A stretch of 64,000 nucleotides of DNA from the NCBI GenBank assembly GCA_019055375.1, contig JAHQIW010006340.1:62001-126000 (forward strand), in the 5' to 3' direction. The position numbers were made by a program, and so were the translations under genes. Each line of letters starts with the position of its first letter. Position 1 is the first letter of the stretch. The stretch is from Parelaphostrongylus tenuis (taxonomy: Eukaryota > Nematoda > Chromadorea > Rhabditida > Metastrongylidae). Under the pieces are notes generated by a model. It was not told the origin of the DNA and did no database searches. It was given only the letters and a program-made list of their open reading frames with translations. Of the stretch, positions 34,601 to 41,434 are shown piece after piece.

Positions 34601-36334
34601 AGAAATTTCTTGGATTTCGCCAAGTTTCGCAGAAAGTATTCTGTTTTACCTGTCAGGAGTTGGACCAGTTGTAGTGTTCGATATGTTCGCATATTTAACG
34701 ACTTACTGTCTAACTTTGCTTTATATTTCTCTGATGTCAACATTTCTTTCAGGAAGATGAAGCTCGTACATCGCTCTACGAAAATATCGCCGACAACGTT
34801 GGATTGAATGTGGCTTTTAAGGTTGCCCATAATACCCCAAAATCATGCACTATATTCATCCACCAGCTGAAGAGCCACCCTCTTAATATGAAAATTACTT
34901 TTAGGCTTGGAAGGCACACGGAGATCAAAGGTTTCGAAAGTTGGCTGGGCTTTCTCTGAATGACAGACAATTGTTTTTTCTTGGATATGCCCAAGGTTGG
35001 TGCGCTCTAAAAAGTAACCGGCAACGAGGAGTTCACATGTTGGAAGAGAAAAGGTGAGCTGACAACATCTGCCTAATTTCAAAGTAGGATTAATATTTTT
35101 CACAAAGGAATTTTTTGCAATGTATATAGGAATAGATACAATGAGGTGAGGAGAGAATGTACTGAGTTCTGTAATTTATATCTAATTCATTCTGAGTGGG
35201 TATTCTTTCCACGACATCATCTACATGAACACTGATATAAATAAAAGCCCTAATTGTTGAAGTAATATAGAAGTTCTAAGGAATGAAGTTGTCGGCGCTG
35301 TTCAATCCCTGAGGGATGTGCCATGCATTCGTCCCAATTTTAAGCCTCGTTTAAGGTGATTAAATGCATATCTGACCTTTATAATGACTCGCGGTGGCCT
35401 ACTGTTGTTAGGTGAATGACATAGACACCTGGCATAGAGTGTAAAACGTAGGTCGTCGATAACTATATATGAGGAGTGTGACGCTCCCAAGAGAACTGAC
35501 TATGAAAAGATCGACAGACGACGGGTTCTGCCCGGCTGATGAGTCTGTAAGGACGAAACACGTGTCTCGGGCTGTACAAGAGCCTTTACCAGACCACATG
35601 ACATGTTTGGCTCAAATAGTAATGAAAGGATCTATTGAAATTTGAGCGTGGTCTTAATAAAGCACTCGAAGGAAACCTATAAAAAGCAATGAAAAAAATA
35701 AAGAAAGAGAGGAATAAACAAATATTAAGGAAGAAGCTTCAAGTAATTTGCAATATCATGATTTAAAAAAAGGTTGTTGTCACTACTATTTTAAGCGTTA
35801 ATTGCTTTTAGCTCATTTTTTTCTCTTTCCTTTTTTATGAGACCTGATTTTACCCGAATCTCATTGTCCAACATCCATTCTCTGCGAAGGTATCTGGATT
35901 TGAGTGGGATCGGATGCCACTTGAAGGTCCTGTGCTAATCAAGAATGTGGGCGAAATGCTGATTGAACATATCTTCAGAGGAATCCTTGGATTATTCTAT
36001 TAAGGCACTTCCGTTGCTTCTCCAGAAGCACTCACCACCTTTATGGATCAAAAGACAATTTTCAAATAAATGTGATGTCATTTGCTACTCCCGAAAAAAT
36101 TTGCTCTATCATAAAATTAACGCTTATTTTGCAATCGTGGTAATTTGAACAGATATCACAAAGGATTAAGTTTAATTGTACCCATACGATCATTCACTTT
36201 TGTCAGCACTACGAGTTCCTCTTCAATTTTTCAGAGTTACTGGAGCTCTACAGAACTCGGCTGAATTTGCGAATGCGTTCTCATGTCCGCTAGACTCTCC
36301 TATGAATCCACAGCATAAGTGTGTGCTCTGGTGA
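19448..36334 (+). CDS. Neprilysin-like M13 zinc metallopeptidase, 19 exons (5' exon missing)
   Basis: Type II membrane endopeptidase of the neprilysin/ECE family, expected to cut extracellular peptides. Exons: 19448-19625, 20501-20704, 20888-21015, 24895-25047, 26911-27006, 27161-27295, 27368-27436, 27498-27692, 28167-28223, 28468-28599, 28654-28764, 28818-28893, 28963-29065, 30327-30446, 30821-30888, 33437-33561, 34753-34821, 34905-35053, 36235-36334. Joined, they give about 755 codons, close to the usual 700-770 of the family, and all phases agree. In order they encode a short cytoplasmic tail, one membrane helix, the CTTQQC and [14 protein letters not shown] entry region, the helical domain, GHEITHAFD (zinc ligands and catalytic Glu), ENIAD (third ligand), [12 protein letters not shown] and the ending [10 protein letters not shown]. 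Two family motifs deviate: NAYY reads TPIH, and D-x-HSP...R is not seen. No in-frame ATG precedes the first listed exon after its upstream stop, so a 5' coding exon is missing. Membership is near certain; a few exon borders (exons 5, 9, 12, 13) are choices among alternatives. Confidence 0.9.
20501..20704 (+). CDS. M13 peptidase exon: CTTQQC and DPCxDFYxYACGxW
   Basis: Acceptor TTCTCTGTTCAG; donor AAAG|GTTTGC; phase 1 in and phase 1 out. The split codon makes Asp, giving DCTTQQC, then [19 protein letters not shown]. These are the two hallmark segments at the start of the M13 N-terminal domain, with Cys residues that form its conserved disulfides. Confidence 0.93.
20888..21015 (+). CDS. M13 peptidase exon
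   Basis: Acceptor TTGAATTTTAG; donor GTCGAG|GTGAAT; enters in phase 1 and leaves in phase 0. It encodes [20 protein letters not shown], matching the family segment in which a Cys is followed by an acidic residue before the GGW motif. Confidence 0.88.
21016..22940. other. M13 intron, part without named repeats
   Basis: Contains a 154-codon open frame (21132-21596, +) overlapped by several antisense frames. It has no exon-like borders and no recognised motif; a decayed mobile sequence is possible. The intron continues to 24894 with the mariner and SINE-B copies listed. Confidence 0.4.
23390..23920 (-). mobile_element. Mariner transposase pseudogene
   Basis: Read on the minus strand, 23900-23820 resembles the DNA-binding end ([11 protein letters not shown], then WAPH). 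About 23655-23400 resembles the catalytic end ([24 protein letters not shown], then [10 protein letters not shown]). Many frameshifts and stops. It lies in a peptidase intron. Confidence 0.55.
24019..24262 (+). repeat. SINE-B copy in a peptidase intron
   Basis: Begins GCCGCGGCCGAGTGGCTGTG ATGCTCGTCG, like the 5' part of a Ser/Leu tRNA, with GTGGAACCAAGCTCC where the B box would be. The body contains CTCTCGAGATTGCAAGGATA and GGAAGTACTGGAATCTG, and the end is GACGGATCGTATAAAAATAA. Two further copies are at 29.1 and 33.0 kb, both inverted. Confidence 0.6.
24345..24455 (-). repeat. SINE-B 3' fragment
   Basis: GTGCAGATCCCAATTCCTCT and AGAATAGCCTGGATGTGGCG match the minus-strand copies at 29.1 and 33.1 kb. 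It faces the plus-strand copy just upstream, tail to tail. Confidence 0.5.
24895..25047 (+). CDS. M13 peptidase exon: GGW segment
   Basis: Acceptor CTGTTTTTCAG; donor ATCACT|GTCAGT; phase 0 both sides. It encodes [10 protein letters not shown], then [20 protein letters not shown], matching the family GGWP segment and the PLF...V..D..NS strand region. The frame stays open to 25095, so the donor could lie slightly later. Confidence 0.82.
25680..26200 (-). mobile_element. Mariner transposase pseudogene
   Basis: Minus strand: [36 protein letters not shown], and in another frame [15 protein letters not shown]. These are the hDNArpH and HPPYSPDLAPSDYH catalytic-domain motifs. Frameshifts and stops make it inactive. 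It lies in the intron between the peptidase exons at 24895 and 26911. Confidence 0.75.
26911..27006 (+). CDS. M13 peptidase exon
   Basis: Acceptor ATTTTTTTAG; the chosen donor is CCTGAA|GTTTGT, with CTGT|GCT|GTCGCC as an alternative 12 bases later in the same phase. The product [15 protein letters not shown] matches the family pattern Q..L.LPS..Y that follows the GGW exon. Similarity is modest, so this is less certain than its neighbours. Confidence 0.65.
27161..27295 (+). CDS. M13 peptidase exon
   Basis: Acceptor TCTCTCTTAG; donor GCTCAG|GTGAAT; phase 0 both sides. It encodes [18 protein letters not shown], then [12 protein letters not shown], the helix in which M13 proteins carry the fE..LA.I pattern. 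Confidence 0.85.
27368..27436 (+). CDS. M13 peptidase exon
   Basis: Acceptor TTTTTTCTTCAG; donor CCTATT|GTGAGT; phase 0 both sides; 23 codons. [14 protein letters not shown] matches the family motif in which (T/S)-x-x-x-L-x-x-x-x-P-x-I precedes the inner W..fl segment. Confidence 0.83.
27498..27692 (+). CDS. M13 peptidase exon: NYIKW
   Basis: Acceptor ATATTTTCAG; donor GCCTAT|GTGAAA; phase 0 both sides; 65 codons. [15 protein letters not shown] matches the family inner domain, and [17 protein letters not shown] matches the conserved NY(L/I)xW segment. Confidence 0.85.
28167..28223 (+). CDS. M13 peptidase small exon
   Basis: Nineteen codons between acceptor AAATCTTAG and donor AGGTTG|GTATAT, phase 0 both sides. 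[19 protein letters not shown] fills exactly the 15-20 residue gap that neprilysins have between NYxxW...L and the (L)YG segment of the next exon. It was recognised by position and pattern, so confidence is moderate. Confidence 0.6.
28468..28599 (+). CDS. M13 peptidase exon
   Basis: Acceptor GATTATTCTTCAG; donor AGAGAG|GTTATT; phase 0 both sides. [17 protein letters not shown] corresponds to the family (A)LYG...W..C stretch, with the conserved Cys. Only 54 bases separate it from the next exon. Confidence 0.75.
28654..28764 (+). CDS. M13 peptidase exon
   Basis: Acceptor AAAGTTTCAG; donor CAGAAG|GTAAAA; phase 0 both sides. [20 protein letters not shown] followed by [10 protein letters not shown] matches the family V..mi..i...F...L....WmD..T...A..K helix. 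The intron before it is an exact multiple of three with no stop. Confidence 0.85.
28818..28893 (+). CDS. M13 peptidase exon: YPD
   Basis: Acceptor [30 protein letters not shown] matches the family K...M...IGYPD motif. The donor is uncertain: AATC|GTGTTA (28893) or six bases later GTTA|GTAATT (28899). Both give the phase 1 needed by the next exon. Confidence 0.8.
28963..29065 (+). CDS. M13 peptidase exon: RPVDPR
   Basis: Acceptor CTCGTAAAAG (or the next AG at 28974, also in phase); donor CCAAG|GTATGT, phase 2. [20 protein letters not shown] then LRRPVDPR matches the family (r)PVDR..W segment; the Arg codon is split with the next exon. Confidence 0.8.
29090..29345 (-). repeat. SINE-B copy in a peptidase intron
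   Basis: Minus-strand copy. On the plus strand it reads TTGATCCGTCTTCACAGTGG, GAGCGAGTCTCCTTGCA, GAGCTTGGCTCCA and AACGAGCATCACAACC, ending CTCGGCCAC. The AACGCTTTATTGATCC edge suggests an A/T-rich 3' tail. Confidence 0.6.
29472..30155. mobile_element. MITE-like element with about 200-bp inverted repeats
   Basis: Left arm 29472-29690 and right arm 29930-30155 are inverted and about 80 percent identical by eye. Paired blocks include GGGTGGACTGTCTGCTC, GCACACGTTTTCT.C.GCGCT and GATTTAGTTTAACTAACA with ATCTCCATCTA. No coding capacity inside. It lies in the intron before the peptidase exon at 30327. Confidence 0.65.
30327..30446 (+). CDS. M13 peptidase exon: degenerate NAYY
   Basis: Acceptor CATTTGATTTAG; donor CTTGA|GTAAGT; enters and leaves in phase 2. 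[20 protein letters not shown] leads into [20 protein letters not shown]. This aligns with the family segment NA(Y/F)Y....N.I.FPAGIL..PFF, but the NAYY tetrad that holds the substrate backbone reads TPIH, and FPAGIL reads LPYDIV. Confidence 0.85.
   Translation, partial: GLGGLKTSTVVDTNSQLRKESGAITVRHRALTICRSRSS
30821..30888 (+). CDS. M13 peptidase exon: HEITH zinc site
   Basis: Acceptor AGTTGATTTTAG; donor AACAAG|GTAGAA. It encodes [17 protein letters not shown]. The HExxH motif supplies two zinc-binding His residues and the catalytic Glu, and the flanking G.IGHE.TH.FD context is that of M13 rather than other gluzincins. Confidence 0.95.
30889..32239. other. M13 intron, nothing recognised
   Basis: First part of the 2.5-kb intron between the HEITH exon and the GN..WW exon. 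Only chance frames are seen; repeats begin at 32240. Confidence 0.5.
32240..32500 (+). repeat. Divergent SINE-B-like repeat
   Basis: Contains AAGAAGAAAATCCAGTGCTG and GGAACTACTGGAATCCGCA, a diverged plus-strand version of the SINE-B 3' part. The hammerhead-like signature at 32545 follows directly. Confidence 0.35.
32545..32595 (+). repeat. Hammerhead-like 3' signature of a retroelement
   Basis: TTGAAGA, then stem GGCGA/TCGCC, then AAAACGTC AGTCATCGATTTC. This matches the 5.1 kb minus-strand motif but has C3 to U and G12 to A changes in the core, so cleavage is unlikely. It follows directly on a divergent SINE-B-like repeat in a peptidase intron. Confidence 0.45.
33045..33312 (-). repeat. SINE-B copy in a peptidase intron
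   Basis: Closely matches the 29.1 kb copy: ACTTTATTGATCCGTCTTCA, GTTGAGCGAGTCTCCTTGCA, GAGCTTGGCTCCATACGCG and CGACGAGCATCACAACCACT. It ends TAGGCCACGGCTCC, the tRNA-like head on the minus strand. Confidence 0.62.
33437..33561 (+). CDS. M13 peptidase exon: GN..xWW
   Basis: Acceptor AATATATTTAG; donor AAGGAT|GTGAGT. The split Gly codon restores FDEQG, then [20 protein letters not shown] and CYVEHYG follow, matching the family G..GN...WW.......F....C...Y pattern directly after the zinc site. Confidence 0.92.
34753..34821 (+). CDS. M13 peptidase exon: ENIAD third zinc ligand
   Basis: Acceptor CATTTCTTTCAG; donor TTTAAG|GTTGCC; phase 0 both sides. [18 protein letters not shown] holds the E-N-I-A-D motif, whose Glu is the third zinc ligand and whose Asp orients the zinc-site His. 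The distance to the previous exon's Tyr agrees with human neprilysin, so no exon is missing here. Confidence 0.93.
34905..35053 (+). CDS. M13 peptidase exon: QLFF...WC
   Basis: Acceptor AATTACTTTTAG; donor AAAAG|GTGAGC, phase 2. [20 protein letters not shown] followed by [19 protein letters not shown] matches the family lpgl..t..QlFFi.fAq.WC block. The family motif D-x-HSP...R should follow within about 15 residues and is not seen before the donor. Confidence 0.92.
35275..35445 (-). repeat. SINE-C copy, 5'-truncated, in a peptidase intron
   Basis: CTGAGGGATGTGCCATGCAT TCGTC and ATAATGACTCGCGGTGGCCT match the copies at 44.8 and 55.0 kb. The tRNA-like head is missing; sequence diverges after about 35445. 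Confidence 0.5.
35524..35584 (+). ncRNA. Hammerhead ribozyme motif with intact core (type I)
   Basis: The catalytic core is complete: CTGATGA at 35536-35542, stem II GTC/GAC (35543-35545 with 35552-35554) closed by a six-base loop, GAAA at 35555-35558, stem III as the loopless palindrome ACAC/GTGT (35558-35565), and cleavage triplet GTC ending at 35566. Stem I is open: 35530-35535 pair with 35567-35572, then a six-base bulge, then 35524-35529 pair with 35579-35584. Short, loopless stem III is typical of hammerheads in Penelope-like elements and animal retrozymes, which act best as dimers. It lies in sense orientation in the intron between the last two exons of the peptidase gene. Confidence 0.75.
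35842..35889 (+). other. Possible cryptic 48-base exon of the M13 gene
   Basis: A phase-preserving 48-base segment lies between a pyrimidine-rich tract ending in ATGAG and a donor GCGAAG|GTATCT. Inserted between the exons ending 35053 and starting 36235, it would encode IHSLRR just before VTGAL, resembling the family HSP..(F)RV.G. The acceptor is poor and the spacing is about ten residues too long, so this is only a candidate. Confidence 0.2.
36235..36334 (+). CDS. M13 peptidase last exon
   Basis: Acceptor CTTCAATTTTTCAG; phase 2 in; ends with [20 protein letters not shown] then [10 protein letters not shown] and stop: the typical C-terminus, with a C...MNP..KC.vW ending at the very last residues. 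The frame is open upstream of the acceptor back to 36176, so an earlier acceptor at 36205 cannot be fully excluded, although its phase does not fit. Confidence 0.93.
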
Positions 36335-37690
36335 TTGCAGCAGATTCTGAATCATTCTGTTTATCGCTCAGAGTAAATTCCTATTTTGCAAGGAACTGAT
36401 CCGATCAGGAGCGATCACGTGGGCATGGCTGAACCAAGATCTTCAAATCATTTCTGTTCAGTGGTTAAACTGTGCTCTGTCTTTTCTATAAGTAAGATCT
36501 CTATATCTCAATACGAAATTCCATATTCAATTCACAATTTAATTTGTTCTACGGTTCCTCAATCTCTTACCATCCTATTTTCACGATCTCACCTACATGT
36601 TTCCGAATCTGAACCTTCTCGTCTCGCACAACTGCATAGTTTGTCAGTGGTATCTGTCATCTGTTCCTACTGCACAACTTTTTGAAAATTGTTAACTTTG
36701 AGCATAAATGAACTTTGTTGAGAAACATGAGATCATTTGATGCTTGGATTGCTTTCAGATGCACAATATAACATTACGACGTTACAACTTCTGCAGGAAA
36801 TTCTCTCTCTAATAACTTTCAGCACTTTCCTGTATTTCATTAATGGCTCTTTATGAGCAAAACACTTGAAAGCTTCGATGTTGCTAAAGAAAAAGAACGG
36901 AGAGATCAAGCCTGTCAAAAATCGGAAGAATATGTCATTACAACTCTTGTTAAGCTTACAGATCTTACTTACCTGGATATTTGAAATGGCTCATCTTCAC
37001 GAGTTGTCCGAATTCCAGCACATTCGTTCCTTTTTCAACGATAGAGTCAATGTGTTGGTTGGATGTGAGGGTACTATTCCGTAATCGGTAATCATTTACT
37101 TGCAAAGAGATTATTCTCTAGAGAGAAATTTCTTACTGAATTTTCCAAGAACTCAAGAGCTGAAATTTGAAAAGTATACTTGGCTTCTAAACAAGCTTCC
37201 CTTGAAGCTCTGTAGCAGTGAAAATTGAGTTTCTCACGCGGTCCGCGTTATCGCGCGTATTTCCCTTACTTGTTTGGGATTTTCTCCTCGTTTAGCAGAA
37301 ATCACCACGTTTTTTTGTGCTGGAAATCTAGGAGAAATTTTGATTTGTCGATCTGTGAGCTGAGGCTTTTCATTTCCATTTTATGTTGCTAAATAACTTC
37401 GCTAGGAAGCGTACACCTAAGCAACCTGACAATGGGCGAAAACCATATGACCGTATAGGCTAGATCTTGAAACAACAGATTTATACGTTTTATCTAGAGT
37501 TTTTTAAAGAGGATAAGACTTTCGAAATTGAATAACAAAAATCGCGAGCTACTTATGAGTTGAGTTGCGCGACCGATAAACCGCTGTGCGCGACCTAATA
37601 AGCTGTCTCGAAAGCAAGGACTTCGAACGCAAAAGTGATCTTATTTTTGCACTACACTCTCTAAAAGGCTTTCCGAATAAAAAGGAGTAG
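36335..37690. other. Downstream of the M13 gene
   Basis: No AATAAA close behind the stop codon was noticed. A 99-codon frame at 36386-36685 (+) has no exon features and is probably chance. Confidence 0.4.
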
Positions 37691-37699
37691 TATTAAAAT

Positions 37700-37900
37700 C
37701 GGCGAGATTTGAGTTATTTTGATTCTTGAAAGTCTGTAAGAAACGCTCTACCTAACGAAGAATGCACCGAGACGTGCCAATGTGAAACGTAATATTATTT
37801 TTGCTGCTATAGCGCACTGAAAAAATTGTTTTAAAAATTAAGTTGAACGTTAGAATCTTCGATTAAGCTATCGAATCGCTGTTGAAGCTCCAAGGAAGCA
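37700..37900 (+). repeat. Fragment of the 8-9.8 kb dispersed repeat
   Basis: AAGAAACGCTCTACCTAACG, GTGAAACGTAATATTATTTTTG and CTATAGCGCACTG match the block order after the TATCGAATGATTACTA motif at 8.7 and 9.65 kb. The flanks from 37100 hold no recognisable gene. Confidence 0.3.
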
Positions 37901-38135
37901 GACATCACGCTATCAATAAAAACTCGGAATGTACTCATAACGGAAAAGTAGCGATCAGAGCATAGCGGCTGGCTGGTGCGAGATTCGTGCCGCGATTCTG
38001 AGAAAATTGGCACCTGCGAATATAGCTGATTGATTTTTCTCGCGAACTTGTGCGCTCAATGTAAGTGGTTTTTCTCGTGGGTTCGGATGTGTTCTTGCTG
38101 GCTCCACTCTACAGTTCTTTTGCCCATGTGTAATC

Positions 38136-38260
38136 TGTTCAGCTTACTGTATGATCAGCTCATCTGTGTGCGCTATCGATGTCAATCGATGTATACTCTT
38201 CTGGACCACGAAGACGGGATAGGTTTTGAAGATCCGAGCTGCACAGACAACTTAGACACT
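38136..38260 (+). CDS. Candidate exon, unrecognised
   Basis: An open stretch between a plausible acceptor (AATCTGTTCAG) and a strong donor GACACT|GTGAGT. It encodes LLYDQLICVRYRCQSMYTLL, then DHEDGIGFEDPSCTDNLDT. The acidic, hydrophilic tail and good donor suggest coding, but no family is recognised and no partner exon of matching phase was found. Confidence 0.22.
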
Positions 38261-38307
38261 GTGAGTGACAACGTCTAGCCAACTTACGAATAACTTTACA
38301 GAAATAA

Positions 38308-38559
38308 AATTTTTGCATTCACCACGATACGCTGAGAAGTGATGAGAGCGCTAGCAGTGCCTCCTTTGAAGCGGCCTATTCGTCGAAGATTTTGAAAAAA
38401 GAGGCTTTCTTTCCTATGACACATCGGAACTACCCCTTGCTGGAGAAGCGAATCATCTATGATAGCTACAAAATCAAGGTTCTAGCGAAGGAGATACCTA
38501 ATTTTTGTAATAACTTCAGGGCGTCACGATTTGCCCTACCACAGTGTACACCAGCGTAA
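38308..38559 (+). CDS. Candidate exon or exons, unrecognised
   Basis: Eighty-three codons are open in one frame, with a Ser/Ala- and charge-rich beginning (SDESASSASFEAAYSSK) and YPLLEKRIIYDSYKIK in the middle. It starts 41 bases after the preceding candidate exon's donor, but the nearest acceptor (TTTACAG at 38301) would include a stop. It could be part of the same unrecognised gene, or chance. Confidence 0.18.
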   Translation, partial: NFCIHHDTLRSDESASSASFEAAYSSKILKKEAFFPMTHRNYPLLEKRIIYDSYKIKVLAKEIPNFCNNFRASRFALPQCTPA

Positions 38560-40203
38560 ATTCTATGTATATATGCATAGTTCCTCAGCAACTAATAGGT
38601 TGGAAATGCGACTGAAATCCATGGGTAAAGCCAAATATTTTCACCAAGATTTCAATGGAGCCAATACGTTTGTCGCCTCTTTCATGAGACCCATACACAT
38701 ATGGAAAATTCATGGCTAAAAAACTTCAAATCCATTGTCTACCATATCGATCTTTTTCTTATACACAGAACATGTAACTTATAAGTAGTTTTCAATCATT
38801 GCGCATTTGTTCTAAGTCCTTGCTAGCTTTGAGCCCATTTTGACTTGGTTTCGTCATCATACAAGAAATGTTTCTGAATTAGTCTTAAGTCCTGCTTTCT
38901 TTGTGCGAGAAAGTTTACATCTTGAAGTGTTGAGAAGTTTCGGTGGTTGTCTTTGTCTTCCAGGTCCTCGTCGTGAACATGTAGTCCCAGAATAGCCTAG
39001 TCACTCTATCCAAAATGGATGATTAATTCAATAGGGATTTTCTTGGTTGAAATTCAACCATATAATATATTGTCCAGTGTTATCGCCCTAAAGCTGCACT
39101 GTGATTTCCTTCAACTTCTCTTGCAACGATAACGATTTTGGAGAAAGTGTTGAGCATCCCGTTCAACTCTATCCAAGCAAAGAGTGTCCGATGAAAATTA
39201 CAAGGTGCCAGCCGATTTTCAATTTGTTTCGTTTGACATAATAGCTAAGCTGAATTTCCTCTGCAAACGACTTGAGTTTTCTTGCTGCCTTAGGGAATTT
39301 ATCTCCCATTTCAACTGGATGTTACATTCTATGCGGCGCACATTGTCGTTTATTTCTGTCAGACGGAAGGTGTCATAATATGACTTATCTGGCAAGTGCA
39401 AATCAGTTCGAATAAGCGAAATTAATTTCTAGAAATTATCAGTTGTTCGGATCTCTTGATATCCACTTCATTACGTTAGCTTTTTCGGAGACAGGTTAGG
39501 TATGAATGCATTTTATATTATTAGCACCCCACTCTTTGTGGCTGTATAATACGAAGATGCTTCTTGCACCGAAAAAATAAAAAATCGCAATGATCGGTCT
39601 TGACAGACATTTAAACTTTACTAGAAATTGTTTCGACCGAAATGCAACAACCAAAATAGAATCCATCTAGATTTACATACTTTTCACAAAATTTAAGCTT
39701 TTCAAAACAGGATCTTAGTGTTTCAAGTGCAAAGTATATTCTGAGCTTGTCGAAAGTTTTTTCTTATAAGCAGCTGTGGATTCGACTGAGAGAAGGTGTG
39801 ATAAGCATAGTGAGAGAAGACGATTCTCATGATACGAGACGTTATTCTTCATCAACGATGGTTGTGAGACGTGTCATTGAACATCATTGTGCATCCAAAT
39901 TGCCTGACATATACCAAACGGAAGAATCCCAGTTTCTTATTCGAAGCACTTTTTCCTCTCCTCAATGTAACACTTGGCTTCAAGAACATAGCCACGATCG
40001 GAGAGGTTATGACTGATTTTTTCAAAAGAACAAATTCGTCATAAGTGCCTTCTAAAATAAAGTCGGTGATAGGAAGTTCGCGAGTGAGGCGCTCACATTT
40101 TTGATAAAACATCAAGGCACGTCTTGTAACAAATCCCAACACCGACTGTCTATCAACTTCGGCATGCTTCAGTAATTCTTATTTCTGTTCTTTCTTCTTG
40201 ATC
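38560..40203. other. No gene recognised
   Basis: Short frames only; the one at 39747-40016 (+) shows no motif. Confidence 0.4.
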
Positions 40204-40706
40204 GAGGCACGAGGTGTTTATTTTACACAATCAAGCAGCTAACGTTTCAGCAGGTCGTGTTTGTCAGAGCTTGAAAAGGTCAAAGTTGTTCACAATCCAG
40301 TCATCAAACACAGATACTTGAGGCATCCTGAATAAACACGACCAATCCAACTATGAACCGCAGGGAAGAATGCCTTGTAATCACCCGTGATATGAGTCAG
40401 TACACAAGACTGTTCTTTTGATGGGTATAGTGCAGTACTGGCCTATGTGATAATCGTTCCGTTGTTCTTCACCTGTTCATTCAGTGGTAGACCTATAATA
40501 AAAAACGGTGAGTACGTTTAAGATTGACTTTGTGCTTGATGCGATCGAAATCTAGGTCTGACAATTTTCTCTAAAAAGTGATGGATGTGTTTGACTGATT
40601 GGATTATGAACAACTTTGACCTTTCCAGGCTCTGACAAAGGCGACCTTCCGCAAAATTAGCTGATTGATTGTGTGAATAACGTTTGGATTTAACACCTCG
40701 TTCCTC
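40204..40706. mobile_element. Inverted-repeat element, about 115-bp arms
   Basis: Left arm 40204-40316 and right arm 40580-40706 are inverted. Shared: CGAGGTGTT, CACACAATCAA.CAGCTAA, GTTTGTCAGAGC.TG, AAAGGTCAAAGTTGTTCA and AATCCA.TCA. The minus-strand left arm contains GAAACGTTAGCTG, reminiscent of the ribozyme-associated signature elsewhere in the window. No coding frame in the centre. Confidence 0.55.
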
Positions 40707-41136
40707 TCTCAAGAAGAAAGAATGAACAGATAAATAAAAACATCAAGGGCCGGCCAAGTAAGGTTGTTTTTCTGCCAAATGGCACAATGCTTTCTAGAAG
40801 ATGAGTCATTTTTGCTATGTTACAGAACCAAAGAGCACTACATCGTAGCGTCTTCTTAATCCTGGTGACCTAGTTCGTTAATTACTTGACGACTTTAGAT
40901 TACTGCTGTCAACAAAGGATAACTCATGATCTTTCTTGTTACCAAGAATCGCACTTTGGACGGGGCGCTTTTTTACCACAAGCATTCTGAGCATTCGCAA
41001 GTGGTGCTTCCGTGGCTTTTCGAAGACCTATATGTACTCTGCCCACATAGAGCACATGGAGCAAAGCGCTAGAGATTTGTTCTTTGTTAAGAACATCCAG
41101 CTACTCTCCATAGATAATAAGAAAAGACATTTTATC

Positions 41137-41285
41137 TGACCGCCTTTAGCGGTGTTATGATGTTATAGTATACCCTTATATAATATTATGATGCTCAGCA
41201 CGTGCCCCCGGATAGGGTGGAATGTGGGTTCGAATCCCGGCTGCCGCAAAAGTTTTTGCACATCACTCTACATCACTGGGTAAAA
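41137..41285 (+). repeat. tRNA-like foldback element, internally deleted
   Basis: The left terminus TGACCGCCTTTAGCGGTG (a small hairpin) is joined to a right arm with ATGTGGGTTCGAATCCCGG, CTGCCGCAAAAG and TTTTTGCACATCACTCTACA. The left terminus matches the complement of the right end of the 63.3 kb copy. Confidence 0.6.
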
Positions 41286-41434
41286 AAATTCCTTCGAAAA
41301 AAGGTGCATGGAATATGTTTAGGCGACGAGTAAAGTTTATATTGTTCACATTAATGAAATATATAGCACTCATTTGGATTCATTTTATTTTATTTATAGA
41401 AATTTGATTTATTTCATTTTAATTTATGTTACAC

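Noticed and set aside
36206..36234. Upstream extension of the last M13 exon from the acceptor at 36205
   Set aside because: It would add a segment reading [10 protein letters not shown], tempting as a degenerate HSP..FRV motif, but the phase does not fit the preceding exon, and the TTTTTCAG at 36234 is the better acceptor.
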